Shown: piece after piece, positions 20,015 through 30,863 of the stretch
Layout: every line of letters begins with the position of its first letter
Numbering within the stretch: position 1 is the first letter of the stretch
Assembly (NCBI RefSeq): GCF_007992115.1
Contig: NZ_BJZQ01000003.1
Location: forward strand, 159,723 to 223,722
Source: Aeromicrobium flavum
GTDB lineage: Bacteria; Actinomycetota; Actinomycetes; Propionibacteriales; Nocardioidaceae
Direction of reading: 5' to 3'
Length of the DNA: 64,000 bases
Notes under the pieces: generated by a model
Told to the model about the DNA's origin: nothing
Databases searched by the model: none
The model's input: only the letters and a program-made list of their open reading frames with translations
Position numbers and translations under genes: made by a program

Positions 20015-21499
20015 TCAGGGCTCGGTCGGTCGCGCGTGGCTCGGCGGAGCGAAGAACTGCACGACGACCAGGCCCACGGCGAACGCCAGCGCCGGGACGA
20101 GGATCGCCTCGGACATGGCGTCCGAGAACGGGCCGGCCAGCTCGGCGGGCAGGCGCGCGTCGCCGGTGCCCCGGGACGCGGCCTCGCCGGCGCCGGGCAG
20201 GTGCACCGCCAGCCGGCTCGAGATGGCCGCGGCGATCGCGGCGGAGCCGAGCACCGCGCCGACCTGACGGGTGGTGTTGTAGACGCCCGAGCCGGCGCCG
20301 GCCGAGGACATCGGCAGGTTGCGCGTGGCGGTGGAGGCCAGCGGCGCCCACAGGAACGCGTTGCCGAGGCCCAGCAGCGCGTTCAGCGCCAGCAACTGCC
20401 ACAGCGGGGTGTCGGGCGCGATCACCCAGGTCGTGCCGAGCAGCGCGATCGCGGAGGTGGCGAACCCGACCGAGGCCAGGCGGCGCGGGGGCAGGCGGTC
20501 GCTCATCCTGCCGACGACCGGCGCCATCGCCGCGGTCACGACCGCCATGGGCACGAAGAGCAGGCCCGACTGGGTGGCGTCGTAGCCCAGCACCGTCTGC
20601 GTCCAGAGCATGAACGGGAACGCCATCGCCGTCACCGAGAACGAGACGGTGGAGATGGCGACGTTGGAGACCGAGAAGTTGCGGTCGCGGAACAGCGCCA
20701 GCGGCACCAGCGGCTCGCGCCGGTTGCGCGCCTGCCACCCCACGAAGACGGCCAGCACCGCCAGGCCGGCCCCGATCAGCAGCGGCACGGAGATCCAGCC
20801 GGTGACCGTGCCCCAGTCGTACTCCTCGCCCTCCTGGATGCCGAAGACGATGAGGAACATCGCCACCGCGCTCAGGGCCACACCAAGCCAGTCGAAGCTG
20901 TGCGTGTGCGTGCCGAGGTCGGGCACGAGCCGCATCGCCAGCACGAAGCCGACGACGCCGACGGGGACGTTGATGAAGAAGATCCACTCCCAGCCGGCCG
21001 TGTCGACCAGCACGCCGCCGAGGACCGGGCCGACGAGCGTCGCGACGCCGGCGGTGGCGCCCCACAGCGCCATCGCGCGGCCGCGGCTGTCGGCCGGGAA
21101 GGTGCGCGTGATGACGGCCATCGTCTGGGGCGTCATCATCGACGCGCCCAGGCCCTGGAACACGCGGGCGATGATGAGTCCCTCGACCGAGCCGGTCAGG
21201 CCGCACCACAGCGACGACAGCGTGAAGACGGTCAGGCCGACGAGGTAGACGCGCTTGGGTCCGAAGCGGTCGCCCAGCCGGCCGGTGATCAGCAGCGGCA
21301 CGGCGTAGGCCAGCAGGTAGGCGCTGGTGACCCAGATGACCGAGTTGTAGTCGGTGGCCAGGTCGTCGCGGATGGCCGGCGTCGCCACCGACACGATGGT
21401 CGAGTCGACCAGGATCATGAAGAAGCCGATGACCATCGCCCACAGGGCGGGCCAGGGGTTGTCGGGGAGCGTCCGGTCGGGCGCGCCGGGGGAACTCAC
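20015..21499 (-). CDS. MFS multidrug exporter, DHA2 (EmrB/QacA) family
   Basis: 494 residues with about fourteen transmembrane helices. Signatures of proton-driven DHA2 exporters are visible: VDSTIVSVATPAI in helix 1 (motif D1), GRLGDRFGPKRVYL after helix 2 (motif A), and GPVLGGVLVD in helix 5 (antiporter motif C). It starts with GTG at 21499. The gene stands alone, 20 bases from the stop of the preceding acetyltransferase gene on the same strand, so it may be read as the tail of that unit. The substrate is unknown. Confidence 0.88.
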   Translation of the reverse strand: MSSPGAPDRTLPDNPWPALWAMVIGFFMILVDSTIVSVATPAIRDDLATDYNSVIWVTSAYLLAYAVPLLITGRLGDRFGPKRVYLVGLTVFTLSSLWCGLTGSVEGLIIARVFQGLGASMMTPQTMAVITRTFPADSRGRAMALWGATAGVATLVGPVLGGVLVDTAGWEWIFFINVPVGVVGFVLAMRLVPDLGTHTHSFDWLGVALSAVAMFLIVFGIQEGEEYDWGTVTGWISVPLLIGAGLAVLAVFVGWQARNRREPLVPLALFRDRNFSVSNVAISTVSFSVTAMAFPFMLWTQTVLGYDATQSGLLFVPMAVVTAAMAPVVGRMSDRLPPRRLASVGFATSAIALLGTTWVIAPDTPLWQLLALNALLGLGNAFLWAPLASTATRNLPMSSAGAGSGVYNTTRQVGAVLGSAAIAAAISSRLAVHLPGAGEAASRGTGDARLPAELAGPFSDAMSEAILVPALAFAVGLVVVQFFAPPSHARPTEP

Positions 21500-21519
21500 C
21501 CGGGGAATCTACGCCCGGT

Positions 21520-22620
21520 TCAGCGGAGCCGCTCGTGGAGGTGGTGGTCGGTGACCGTGCCGTCGGCCAGCCGGGCGGTGCCGTGCTCGGTGCCGTAGTG
21601 CGCGAAGCCGAGGGACTCCGCGATGCGCCGGCTGCCGGTGTTGCCCTCGGCCGCCACGATCGCGAGGCGCCGGCGATCGAGTCCGTCCGGATCGAAGGCG
21701 TGGTCGACGACGGCTCGCGCGGCCTCGGTCATCACGCCCTGGCGTCGCGCGTCGGGGTGGGTCCAGTAGCCGATCTCGCCGACTCCGCCGGCGGGGTCGT
21801 CCAGCCCCATGACGTTGATCGTGCCGAGGAGGCGGTCGTCACCGTCGGCGATCGCCCAGGTCTCGTTGCGCCCGATCGCGGCCTTCCACCATGCGTCGTG
21901 GATGTACGCGAGGGCGTCCGCGGGGCCGTACGGCTCGGGCAGGTGCGACAGGAAGTGCCGGGTGCTGGGGTCGGTGCACGCCTCGACGATGCGGGGCGCG
22001 TCGGCCGTGCGGAGGGGACGCAGCGTGAACCGGTCGGTGCGCAGGGTCGACTCGCGCCACGTCGTGCGGGGCACCGGGGCGTCACCGAACCGGATTGATC
22101 CGGTCCACCCGTCGAGGATCCGGCCGCGCTCCAGCAGCAGGTCGGGCTGGGTGCCGTGCAGACGGAACCCGCACGCGTGCGCGACGCGCAGGCTGCCCAG
22201 GTTGCCGACGTGGGCGTGCCACTGCACGGCCTCCTTGCCGGCCTCGACGAAGGCATGGTCGATCGCGAGCGCGACAGCGGCGGTCATGACCCCGTGGCCG
22301 CGGCAGTCGGGGTGCAGGCCGAAGCCGATGTCGGCCAGGACGCCCTTGCCGCGGACGTCGACGTTGCCCGCGTACCGGCCCTCGAACTCGATCGCCCAGC
22401 ACATCGCCACGCCGTCGTTCCAGTTCTTCGGGACGACCTCGAGCGCGAACTGCTCGCTCATGCTGCGCGAGTGCGGCGTGGGCACGGCGGTCCAGCGGAC
22501 GAACTCGGGGTCCTGCGCCATCTCCAGCGCGCGGTCGACGTCGGCCGGGGTGTGGGCGCGGAGCGTGACGACCCCGTCGCTGAGGACCGGGACGTTGAGC
22601 GGCCAGCCGGGGCCCGTCAC
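21520..22620 (-). CDS. Tandem GNAT-family N-acetyltransferase
   Basis: 366 residues containing two consecutive GNAT domains of the RimJ/RimL type. Domain 1 spans about 8-175 (VTLRAHTPADVDRAL; acetyl-CoA loop around HPDCRGHGVMTAAV) and domain 2 about 188-362 (FTLRPLRTADAPRIVEA; HPDARRQGVMTEAARAV). Both keep the pyrophosphate-binding loop, so both could bind acetyl-CoA. The substrate is probably an amino group on a protein terminus or small molecule. It starts with GTG at 22620, overlapping the pheA stop by GTGA, so it is coupled to pheA. Confidence 0.88.
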   Translation of the reverse strand: MTGPGWPLNVPVLSDGVVTLRAHTPADVDRALEMAQDPEFVRWTAVPTPHSRSMSEQFALEVVPKNWNDGVAMCWAIEFEGRYAGNVDVRGKGVLADIGFGLHPDCRGHGVMTAAVALAIDHAFVEAGKEAVQWHAHVGNLGSLRVAHACGFRLHGTQPDLLLERGRILDGWTGSIRFGDAPVPRTTWRESTLRTDRFTLRPLRTADAPRIVEACTDPSTRHFLSHLPEPYGPADALAYIHDAWWKAAIGRNETWAIADGDDRLLGTINVMGLDDPAGGVGEIGYWTHPDARRQGVMTEAARAVVDHAFDPDGLDRRRLAIVAAEGNTGSRRIAESLGFAHYGTEHGTARLADGTVTDHHLHERLR

Positions 22621-23456
22621 GTGTTCGTGGCCCGGAACGGGTCGGCGGGGTAGGCCCCCAGCACCTTGATCTCGGTGGTGAAGAACTGCAGCTCCTCCAA
22701 GGCGCGCGCCAGCCCGGGGTCGTCGGGGTGTCCGTCGACCTCGGCGAGGAACATCGTGGCCGCGAACTCGCCGCCGACCATGTAGCTCTCGAGCTTGGTC
22801 ATGTTGATGCCGTTGGTCGCGAAGCCGCCGAGGGCCTTGTAGAGGGCGGCGGGCAGGTTGCGGACGTTGAAGATGAAGGTCGTGACGACCGGGCCGTTGC
22901 CGGCGGGTGCGCGGCGGTCCTCGCGCGACAGCAGCACGAAGCGGGTCGTGTTGTGGGCCTCGTCCTCGAGGTCGGTCGCGAGGACCTCGAGACCGTAGAT
23001 GCCCGCGGCCAGCGGGGGAGAGATCGCGGCGGCCGAGACGTCGTTCGCCTCGGCGATCTCGCGGGCGGCGCCGGCGGTGTCGCCCGAGACCAGCGGCGTC
23101 CACCCGTGCTCACGGATGATCCGGCGGCACTGGCCGAGGGCGTGCACGTGGCTGTGCACGGTCTTGATCGTGTCGAGCGTCGTGCCGGCCGTGCCCATGA
23201 GGGCGTACTTGATCGGCAGGAAGTGCTCGCCGACGATGTGCAGCCCGCTGGTGGGCAGGAAGTGGTGGATGTCGGCCACCCGGCCGGCGAGCGAGTTGTC
23301 GATCGGGATCATCGCGAGGTCGCACTGCCCCGAGCTGACGGCCGCGAACGCGTCCTCGAACGATGCGCACGGCACCGCCTCGGCGTCGGGGTGGTGGAGG
23401 TCGATGACCAGGTGGGAGTTCGAGCCGGGCTCTCCCTGGTAGGCAATGCGCGTCAC
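22617..23456 (-). CDS. pheA: Prephenate dehydratase
   Basis: 279 residues. Converts prephenate to phenylpyruvate in phenylalanine synthesis. The catalytic domain (1-180) shows RIAYQGEPGSNSH at the N-terminus, CDLAMIPIDNSLAGRV, and TRFVLLSRE (with the key Thr before Arg-Phe). An ACT regulatory domain follows (about 190-270; a NLPAALYKAL segment and a LESYMVGGEFAATMF strand) that normally binds phenylalanine for feedback control. GTG at 23456 overlaps the stop of the DUF559 gene, and the stop overlaps the acetyltransferase start, so pheA sits inside a coupled chain. Its start is only 44 bases from the inverted repeat of the DUF559 unit. Confidence 0.94.
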   Translation of the reverse strand: MTRIAYQGEPGSNSHLVIDLHHPDAEAVPCASFEDAFAAVSSGQCDLAMIPIDNSLAGRVADIHHFLPTSGLHIVGEHFLPIKYALMGTAGTTLDTIKTVHSHVHALGQCRRIIREHGWTPLVSGDTAGAAREIAEANDVSAAAISPPLAAGIYGLEVLATDLEDEAHNTTRFVLLSREDRRAPAGNGPVVTTFIFNVRNLPAALYKALGGFATNGINMTKLESYMVGGEFAATMFLAEVDGHPDDPGLARALEELQFFTTEIKVLGAYPADPFRATNT

Positions 23457-24439
23457 CGGCCCAGCGTACGGCCGCCGCTCGCCGGGTCCGACCCGGTGGG
23501 GACGGATCTTTCGACCTTTGGCCCACCTCGGGCCCGGATCTTGGGTCGGTTCGGCCCATATGTGGGCTGAACCGACCCAAGATCGACGCGGTGCAGTCCT
23601 GCCGCGCGCCGCAGTTGATCGATGACGACCTGCCGCTCGTGGCGAATCGCGAAGGAGGAGAACGCGAGGGTGCGTCGGCCGTCGATGACGATCTCGTTGG
23701 CCCGGTGCAGGTCGTCGCTCCACTGTTGGACCGAGAGGTGGGGAATGCCGTGGATCTCGATGGCCAGGTTGAGCTGGGGCAGCCACACGTCGAGGTAGTA
23801 CCGCCCCTCCGGGCCTCGCATCGGCGCCTGCCGCTCAGGGGCCGGCAAGCCGGCCAGGACCCGGATCTCGTCGAAGTCGCGTTCGGGCAGTGACTGGATC
23901 CCGCCGTGCGCGTCGACGATCGACTGGATGATCACCGCGCGATACCTGCAGGGCCCCCGCCGGCTCAGGGCGTCGCGCATCCGGCGCAGGACCGTCAGGC
24001 GCTGCTGAAACGCCGCCAGGACCAGAAGTCGCGCGCGCGATTTCGACTCCGACCAGCTCGCCGCGTCGACGATGCTGCGCTCGAGCGTGGTGACGCGTGG
24101 CTCGCGATCCATGACGTCACGGGAGTCGAGCATCGTGCTCCAGTGGAAGACCGCGTCCAGGTCCGGTGCTTTCGACCCCGCCGGGAGGACGACGTGGACG
24201 CGGTCAGGCGGGAAGTCGGTGAAGCCGAGCCGGCGCGCCGCGGTGAGCCCGCCCAACGCCGATCCCGCCGGGCTTGCGGCCAGGACCACGCGCTCGAGTT
24301 GGTCCTGCGTCAGCGGCCCGTTGTGCGTGACGATGACGCCGCGGGCGGGTCGTCGCCACGTCCCGGCGCGGAGGTGGCGTCGGACGGTCGCGCGGTCGAA
24401 CCTCGCGATGGCTTGGGCAGTGGTGAGGACGTCGGGCAT
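23453..24439 (-). CDS. DUF559/Vsr-like endonuclease-domain protein with AbiEi-like N-terminus
   Basis: 328 residues from the ATG at 24439 (an in-frame ATG at 24475 is also possible). The N-terminus (about 3-75) looks like the winged-helix of AbiEi-type proteins (LTTAQAIARF, then HLRAGTWRRPARGVIV). The C-terminal part (about 185-280) resembles DUF559, a PD-(D/E)xK fold related to Vsr nickase: E191, D217 in YYLDVWLP and E228 in LAIEIHG are the candidate metal ligands. The domain ends near residue 282; the remaining 46 residues are read through a 48-bp palindrome and the inner inverted repeat, and the TGA lies in the pheA start. No partner toxin is adjacent. Function is unproven; DNA cleavage is inferred. 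Confidence 0.78.
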   Translation of the reverse strand: MPDVLTTAQAIARFDRATVRRHLRAGTWRRPARGVIVTHNGPLTQDQLERVVLAASPAGSALGGLTAARRLGFTDFPPDRVHVVLPAGSKAPDLDAVFHWSTMLDSRDVMDREPRVTTLERSIVDAASWSESKSRARLLVLAAFQQRLTVLRRMRDALSRRGPCRYRAVIIQSIVDAHGGIQSLPERDFDEIRVLAGLPAPERQAPMRGPEGRYYLDVWLPQLNLAIEIHGIPHLSVQQWSDDLHRANEIVIDGRRTLAFSSFAIRHERQVVIDQLRRAAGLHRVDLGSVQPTYGPNRPKIRARGGPKVERSVPTGSDPASGGRTLGR

Positions 24440-24536
24440 GGACCGACACTCGGCTGCGCCGCCGCCGCTGGCCATGGCTCAGGTCAGGCTGTGGATGAGG
24501 GAGGTCGACGTGGGCCAAAGGTCGAAAGATCCGTCC
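23500..24536. mobile_element. 1.04-kb unit bounded by 27-bp perfect inverted repeats around the DUF559 gene
   Basis: Bases 23500-23526 (GGACGGATCTTTCGACCTTT and 7 more) are the exact reverse complement of 24510-24536. The only gene between them is the DUF559-type nuclease. The right end is 4 bases from the galK stop and the left end 44 bases from the pheA start, so the unit fills the whole interval. No target-site duplication is visible and there is no classical transposase; mobility is inferred from structure only. An alternative is that the arms are a regulatory or hairpin pair. Confidence 0.55.
23537..23584. repeat. 48-bp near-perfect palindrome in the DUF559 reading frame
   Basis: The 24-base arms (starting GATCTTGGGTCGGTTC) abut with no loop and differ at only two symmetric positions. 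It lies 10 bases inside the left inverted repeat and encodes about residues 286-301 of the nuclease-like protein. It would form a long hairpin or cruciform, or bind a dimeric protein. Confidence 0.85.
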
Positions 24537-24539
24537 TCG

Positions 24540-25646
24540 TCAGGGGAGGCGGGCGGCGGCGGGGGAGGAGTGGACGGTGAAGACGTCCGGGGCGGCCCAG
24601 GAGCGGGCGGCGAAGGCGGCCTCGACGCGGGCGCGGAGGTGGTCGACGCGCTTGGGGGGGAGGAGGGCGATCGCGCTGCCGCCGAAGCCGCCGCCGGTCA
24701 TGCGGGCGCCGAGGGCGTCGGAGGCGAGGGCCGCCTCGACGGCGACGTCGAGCTCCTCGCAGGAGACGGCGAAGTCGTCGCGCAGCGAGGCGTGCGAGGA
24801 GGTCAGCATGGCGCCGAACGCCGTCCAGTCGCGGCGGCGCAGCGCGGTGACGGCGCCGCGGACGCGGGTGGACTCGGTCAGCACGTGCCGGGCCCGGGCC
24901 TTGGCCGTCTCGTCCGTCAGCGACAGCAGGCCGTCGAGCCCGATCGCGGCCAGCCGCTCGAGGCCCAGCTCGGACGCGATCTCCGCGCACTCGCGTCGCC
25001 GCTCGGCGTACTCGCCGGCCGCCAGCTCGTGGTGCACGCCGGTGTCGATGACGGCCAGGACGAGTCCGTCGTCGCCCCAGTCGGCCGGCACGGGCTCGGC
25101 CGCGGGCGGGTCGGACCCGAAGTCGAGGTGCACGGCATGGCCGGCCTCGGCGAACAGCACGGCGTACTGGTCCATGAGGCCGGTCGGGGCGCCGACGAAG
25201 TCGTTCTCGGCGCGCTGCGCGATCCGGGCCAGCTCCTCGCGCGAGCGGCTCGCGCCGGCGAGGTCGTCCAGGGCGAGGGCGACGCCGCAGGTCAGCGCCG
25301 CTGACGAGGACAGGCCCGCGCCCACGGGCAGCGTGGACTCCAGCACGAGGTCGGCACCGGTCACGGCGACGCCTGCGTCCCGCAGCGCCCAGACGACGCC
25401 GGCGGCGTACGCGGACCAGTCCGAGAGGTCTCCGGGAGCGACGTCGACGGCGAAGGAGGCACGCTCGCCGCGGCTCCAGACGTTGACCGTCCCGTCCGTG
25501 CGGAGGCGGGCCTTGACCAGCAGGGAGCGGTCGATCGCGATGGGCAGCGTGGCCCCGCCGTTGTGGTCGAGGTGCTCGCCGATCAGGTTGACCCGGCCGG
25601 GAACCCGCCACCGGCGCACGTCGTCCACGCGCTTCACCCTACTCAC
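24540..25646 (-). CDS. galK: Galactokinase
   Basis: 368 residues, GHMP kinase superfamily; phosphorylates galactose to galactose 1-phosphate. The galactokinase signature is [15 protein letters not shown] (17-31; most members have GEHTDYNGG), the ATP loop is [13 protein letters not shown], and GAPTGLMDQ with the catalytic Asp region follows. A C-terminal [11 protein letters not shown] motif is present. GTG at 25646 is chosen because GGGAG lies 6 bases upstream; a longer ATG start at 25697 would overlap the divergent trpS start. No galT or galE is adjacent. The Leu/His variation in the sugar-binding signature could mean altered sugar choice. Confidence 0.88.
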   Translation of the reverse strand: MSRVKRVDDVRRWRVPGRVNLIGEHLDHNGGATLPIAIDRSLLVKARLRTDGTVNVWSRGERASFAVDVAPGDLSDWSAYAAGVVWALRDAGVAVTGADLVLESTLPVGAGLSSSAALTCGVALALDDLAGASRSREELARIAQRAENDFVGAPTGLMDQYAVLFAEAGHAVHLDFGSDPPAAEPVPADWGDDGLVLAVIDTGVHHELAAGEYAERRRECAEIASELGLERLAAIGLDGLLSLTDETAKARARHVLTESTRVRGAVTALRRRDWTAFGAMLTSSHASLRDDFAVSCEELDVAVEAALASDALGARMTGGGFGGSAIALLPPKRVDHLRARVEAAFAARSWAAPDVFTVHSSPAAARLP

Positions 25647-25690
25647 AGGCGTCTCCCGCCCCCACGGTGGCGGCTGGCACAATCGTCCCC

Positions 25691-26710
25691 ATGTCACGCC
25701 TCCCCCGAGCGTTGTCCGGCGCCCAGCCGACGGCCGATTCGTACCACCTCGGCAACTACATCGGCGCGTTCATGAACTGGGTGACGCTGCAGGACGACTT
25801 CGAGGCGTTCTACTTCATCCCCGACATGCACGCGATCACCGTCGACTACGACCCGGCGATGCTGGCGCAGCGCACGTACGTGGCCGCCGCGCAGATGATC
25901 GCCGCGGGCGTCGACCCCGAGCGCAGCGCCCTGTTCGTGCAGAGCCACGTGCCCGAGCACGCCCAGCTGGCGTGGATCCTCAACGGCGTCACGGGCTTCG
26001 GCGAGGCCAGCCGCATGACCCAGTTCAAGGACAAGAGCGCCAAGTCCGGCACCGAGTTCGCCAGCGTCGGCCTCTTCACCTACCCGATCCTCATGGCGGC
26101 CGACATCCTCGTCTACCAGGCCGACAAGGTCCCGGTCGGCGAGGACCAGCGCCAGCACGTCGAGCTCACCCGCAATCTCGCGCAGCGGTTCAACCACCGC
26201 TTCGGTGAGACCTTCACCGTCCCCGAGGCGCACATCGTCAAGGAGACCGCGAAGATCTACGACCTGCAGGAGCCCACCAACAAGATGAGCGGGTCGAACC
26301 CGGTGCACACCGGCGTCATTGACCTCACGGACACGCCGAAGCAGGCCGCGAAGAAGATCAAGTCGGCCGTCACCGACTCCGAGACCGAGATCCGGTTCGA
26401 CCCGAAGGCCAAGCCGGGCGTGTCGAACCTGCTGACGATCTACTCGGTGCTCACCGGTCGCACGATCGACGACATCGTCGTCGAGTACGCGGGCAAGCAG
26501 TACGGCCACCTGAAGGTCGACCTCGCCGAGATCGTCGGCCAGCTCGTGGGCGACTTCGGCGCCCGCACGCGCGAGCTGCTGGAGGACAGGGGCGAGCTCG
26601 ACCGCATCCTGGCCGCGGGCGCGTCCCGGGCCCGCGAGGTCGCCTCGCCCACGCTCGACCTCGTCTACGAGCGCTCGGGCTTCGCCCAGCCGCTGGGCGG
26701 TCGTCCGTGA
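25691..26710 (+). CDS. trpS: Tryptophanyl-tRNA synthetase
   Basis: 339 residues, the usual length for bacterial class Ic TrpS. The HIGH-equivalent is HLGNY at 19-23 (in [18 protein letters not shown]), and the tRNA/ATP region has [19 protein letters not shown]. The KMSKS loop reads KMSGS (198-202), with Gly in place of the second Lys. The C-terminal helical domain is complete. The next gene starts within its stop codon (GTGA). Confidence 0.93.
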   Translation: MSRLPRALSGAQPTADSYHLGNYIGAFMNWVTLQDDFEAFYFIPDMHAITVDYDPAMLAQRTYVAAAQMIAAGVDPERSALFVQSHVPEHAQLAWILNGVTGFGEASRMTQFKDKSAKSGTEFASVGLFTYPILMAADILVYQADKVPVGEDQRQHVELTRNLAQRFNHRFGETFTVPEAHIVKETAKIYDLQEPTNKMSGSNPVHTGVIDLTDTPKQAAKKIKSAVTDSETEIRFDPKAKPGVSNLLTIYSVLTGRTIDDIVVEYAGKQYGHLKVDLAEIVGQLVGDFGARTRELLEDRGELDRILAAGASRAREVASPTLDLVYERSGFAQPLGGRP

Positions 26711-27219
26711 CCGTCACCGTCGGCGTCTCGATCGCCATCCCGGAGCCGTTCGGCGAGGCGCTGCGCGAGAAGCGGCGCTCGTTCGGCGACATGATGGCCG
26801 ACCGCATCCCCAGCCACATCACGCTCGCGCCGCCGCTGGTGGTGGAGGAGTCGGGGATCGATGCGATCGGTGCCGACCTGGGTGAGCTCGCCGCGGGCTT
26901 CTCGCCGTTCACCGTCAGCCTGCTGGGCACGGGCACGTTCCGCCCGATCAGTCCGGTGGTGTTCGTCGCGGTCAGCGAGGGCATCGCCCAGATCGAGATC
27001 CTCGCCCAGGGGGTCCGGGGGGCCATCGGCGCGCCCGACCCGGAGTTCCCGTTCCACCCGCACGTCACGATCGCGCACAACGTCGACGACGCCTCGCTCG
27101 ACCGCGCGCTGGAGGAGCTGATCGACTTCCGCTGCTCCTTCGAGGTCGACGCGATCCACCTCTACGTCGACGACGCCGACCGCGGCTGGGTGCCCACCGC
27201 GTCCTTCCCGCTGGGCTGA
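26707..27219 (+). CDS. 2'-5' RNA ligase/2H phosphoesterase family protein
   Basis: 170 residues with the two HxTx motifs that define the 2H superfamily: HITL (37-40) and HVTI (119-122), spaced as in bacterial LigT/ThpR. The family acts on 2',3'-cyclic or 2'-5' phosphodiesters in RNA; the biological substrate is generally unknown. It starts at GTG 26707 overlapping the trpS stop, so it is translated with trpS, which fits an RNA-related role. It converges on the LysR gene, one base apart. Confidence 0.85.
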   Translation: MTVTVGVSIAIPEPFGEALREKRRSFGDMMADRIPSHITLAPPLVVEESGIDAIGADLGELAAGFSPFTVSLLGTGTFRPISPVVFVAVSEGIAQIEILAQGVRGAIGAPDPEFPFHPHVTIAHNVDDASLDRALEELIDFRCSFEVDAIHLYVDDADRGWVPTASFPLG

Positions 27220-27220
27220 G

Positions 27221-28099
27221 TCAGCCCTCGAGGGCCTCGACCAGCACGGCGCGGAACGCCCGAGCGGCCAGCGGCAGCGTGTCGAGCGGCCGGTGCGCGA
27301 CGGCGATGCTGCGCGACAGCGGCGGGTTCTCGAGGCGCGTGCGGCGCAGGCCGGTGCGGGTGCCCATGACGATGTCGGGGACGACGGCATGGCCCAGGCC
27401 CGACTCGACGAACCGCAGCACCGAGCCCATCTCGCCGCCCTCGACCGACAGCCGGGGCTCGAACCCGGCGGCGTGGCAGGCGCGGAACGTGACGTCGCGC
27501 AGGTCGTACCCCTCGCGGAACATGACCAGCGGCAGGTCCTCGAGTTCGGCCACGTCCATCTGGTCGGGCATGTCGGCCTCGGCGGGGCTGGCCAGCACGA
27601 GGCGCTCGGTGTAGACGACCGCGGTCTCCAGGTCGGGGATCTGCGAGGCCAGCGGCACGATCAGCAGGGCGAGGTCGATCCGCCCCGTCGAGAGCTCGGC
27701 GGTGAGGTCGCGCGACCCCGCCTCGTGCACCTCGAGGTCGATCGCCGGGTGCTCGGCGCGGAACTGCCGCAGCACCGGCGCGAGCAGGCCCTCGACCATC
27801 GACGGGGTGGCGCCCATCCGCACCCGCCCGCGCTGCAGCGAGGCGACCTCGTGCACCGACCGGGTGGCGTTCTCGGCCTCGATCAGGATGCGCTGGGCGT
27901 GGGGGAGGAGGGCCTCGCCGGCGCTGGTCAGCTCGACCCCGGCCCGGGCCCTCACGAGCAGCCGGGTGCCGAGCGAGTTCTCCAGGGCGAGGATCTGCTT
28001 GGACAGTGTGGGCTGCGAGACGCCGAGCGAATCGGCGGCTCGCGTGAAGCTCTTCTCGTCGGCGACGGCCACGAAGTAGGCCAGGTGGCGCAGTTGCAC
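27221..28099 (-). CDS. LysR-family transcriptional regulator
   Basis: 292 residues. The N-terminal winged helix-turn-helix (1-60; LRHLAYFVAVADEKSFTRAA, then VSQPTLSKQI) is followed by a two-lobed effector-binding domain (about 90-290). GTG at 28099 gives the standard LysR N-terminus. It is divergent from sdhCAB with an 81-bp intergenic region that holds a textbook LysR-type inverted repeat just ahead of its start, so it probably represses itself and may control succinate dehydrogenase. The effector is unknown. Confidence 0.92.
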   Translation of the reverse strand: MQLRHLAYFVAVADEKSFTRAADSLGVSQPTLSKQILALENSLGTRLLVRARAGVELTSAGEALLPHAQRILIEAENATRSVHEVASLQRGRVRMGATPSMVEGLLAPVLRQFRAEHPAIDLEVHEAGSRDLTAELSTGRIDLALLIVPLASQIPDLETAVVYTERLVLASPAEADMPDQMDVAELEDLPLVMFREGYDLRDVTFRACHAAGFEPRLSVEGGEMGSVLRFVESGLGHAVVPDIVMGTRTGLRRTRLENPPLSRSIAVAHRPLDTLPLAARAFRAVLVEALEG

Positions 28100-28106
28100 C
28101 GACCCA

Positions 28107-28125
28107 TCATAGCCGTCGTCTATGA
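28107..28125. promoter_or_regulatory. LysR-type operator TCATAG-N7-CTATGA
   Basis: A perfect 6-base inverted repeat with a 7-base spacer contains the T-N11-A core expected for LysR regulators. It starts 8 bases from the lysR-type start codon and ends 56 bases before sdhC. It is in the right place for autorepression and for control of the sdh operon. Confidence 0.7.
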
Positions 28126-28180
28126 ATGTCGGCCTTACTTCGACTTCGCGTGAATCGTCGAACGGGCCTAACCTGTCGCC

Positions 28181-28897
28181 GTGGCCACTTCCCAGATGAC
28201 GCGCCTGCCCGCACAGCGGAGCACGGTCGCGCTGAAGTTTCTGATGGCGGTGACCGGCCTGATCATGGTCGGGTACCTGCTCCTGCACATGTACGGCAAC
28301 CTCAAGGTCTTCGCGGGCCAGGAGGCGCTGGACGACTACTCGCACCACCTGCGCACCCTGGGCCAGCCGTACCTGCCCTTCGGTGGTGCGCTGTGGATCA
28401 TCCGCGTCCTGCTGCTGGCCTCGATCATCGGCCACGCCTACGCGGCCGTGATGCTGTGGCGCCGCAACCGCAAGGCGGCGGGGTTCGTCGGCGGCAAGCG
28501 CTACCACTCGCCGCGCGGCTCGCGCGGCATCCAGCGCAGTTACGCCTCGTTCACCCTGCGCTGGGGCGGCGTCGTGATCCTGCTGTTCGTGATCTACCAC
28601 CTGCTGCACCTCACCGGGAACCAGATCCACCCCGGCGGCGCGAGCGACAGCCCCTACGAGCGCCTCGTCAACGGCTTCGAGATCTGGTGGGTCGTGCTGT
28701 CCTACACGATCGCGCTGCTGGCCGTCGGCCTGCACCTGTGGCACGGCGTGTGGAGCGCCCTCACCACGCTGGGCGCCAACCACAGCGGCACCCGCGTCGG
28801 CTCGCGCCTGACGCCGCTGTCGTGGATCGTCGCGGGCGTCATCACCATCGGCTTCCTGATTCCCCCCTGGGCGATCCTGCTCGGGATCGTCGACTGA
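28181..28897 (+). CDS. sdhC: Succinate dehydrogenase cytochrome b subunit
   Basis: 238 residues, five predicted transmembrane helices. This is the single-polypeptide type of membrane anchor that replaces SdhC plus SdhD, and no sdhD follows. Histidines suited to heme ligation sit in helices 1, 2, 4 and 5 (for example LLLHMYGN with His36, [27 protein letters not shown]). It starts at GTG 28181; an ATG five codons later is an alternative. It is the first gene of the sdhCAB operon, 7 bases before sdhA, and is downstream of a LysR-type operator. Confidence 0.93.
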   Translation: MATSQMTRLPAQRSTVALKFLMAVTGLIMVGYLLLHMYGNLKVFAGQEALDDYSHHLRTLGQPYLPFGGALWIIRVLLLASIIGHAYAAVMLWRRNRKAAGFVGGKRYHSPRGSRGIQRSYASFTLRWGGVVILLFVIYHLLHLTGNQIHPGGASDSPYERLVNGFEIWWVVLSYTIALLAVGLHLWHGVWSALTTLGANHSGTRVGSRLTPLSWIVAGVITIGFLIPPWAILLGIVD

Positions 28898-28904
28898 GAG
28901 AGAC

Positions 28905-30859
<1,955 letters not shown>

Positions 30860-30863
<4 letters not shown>

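Noticed and set aside
23490..24546. Target-site duplication around the DUF559 unit
   Set aside because: The flanks (GACCCGGTG and TCGTCAGGG) share no direct repeat, so no duplication can be claimed.
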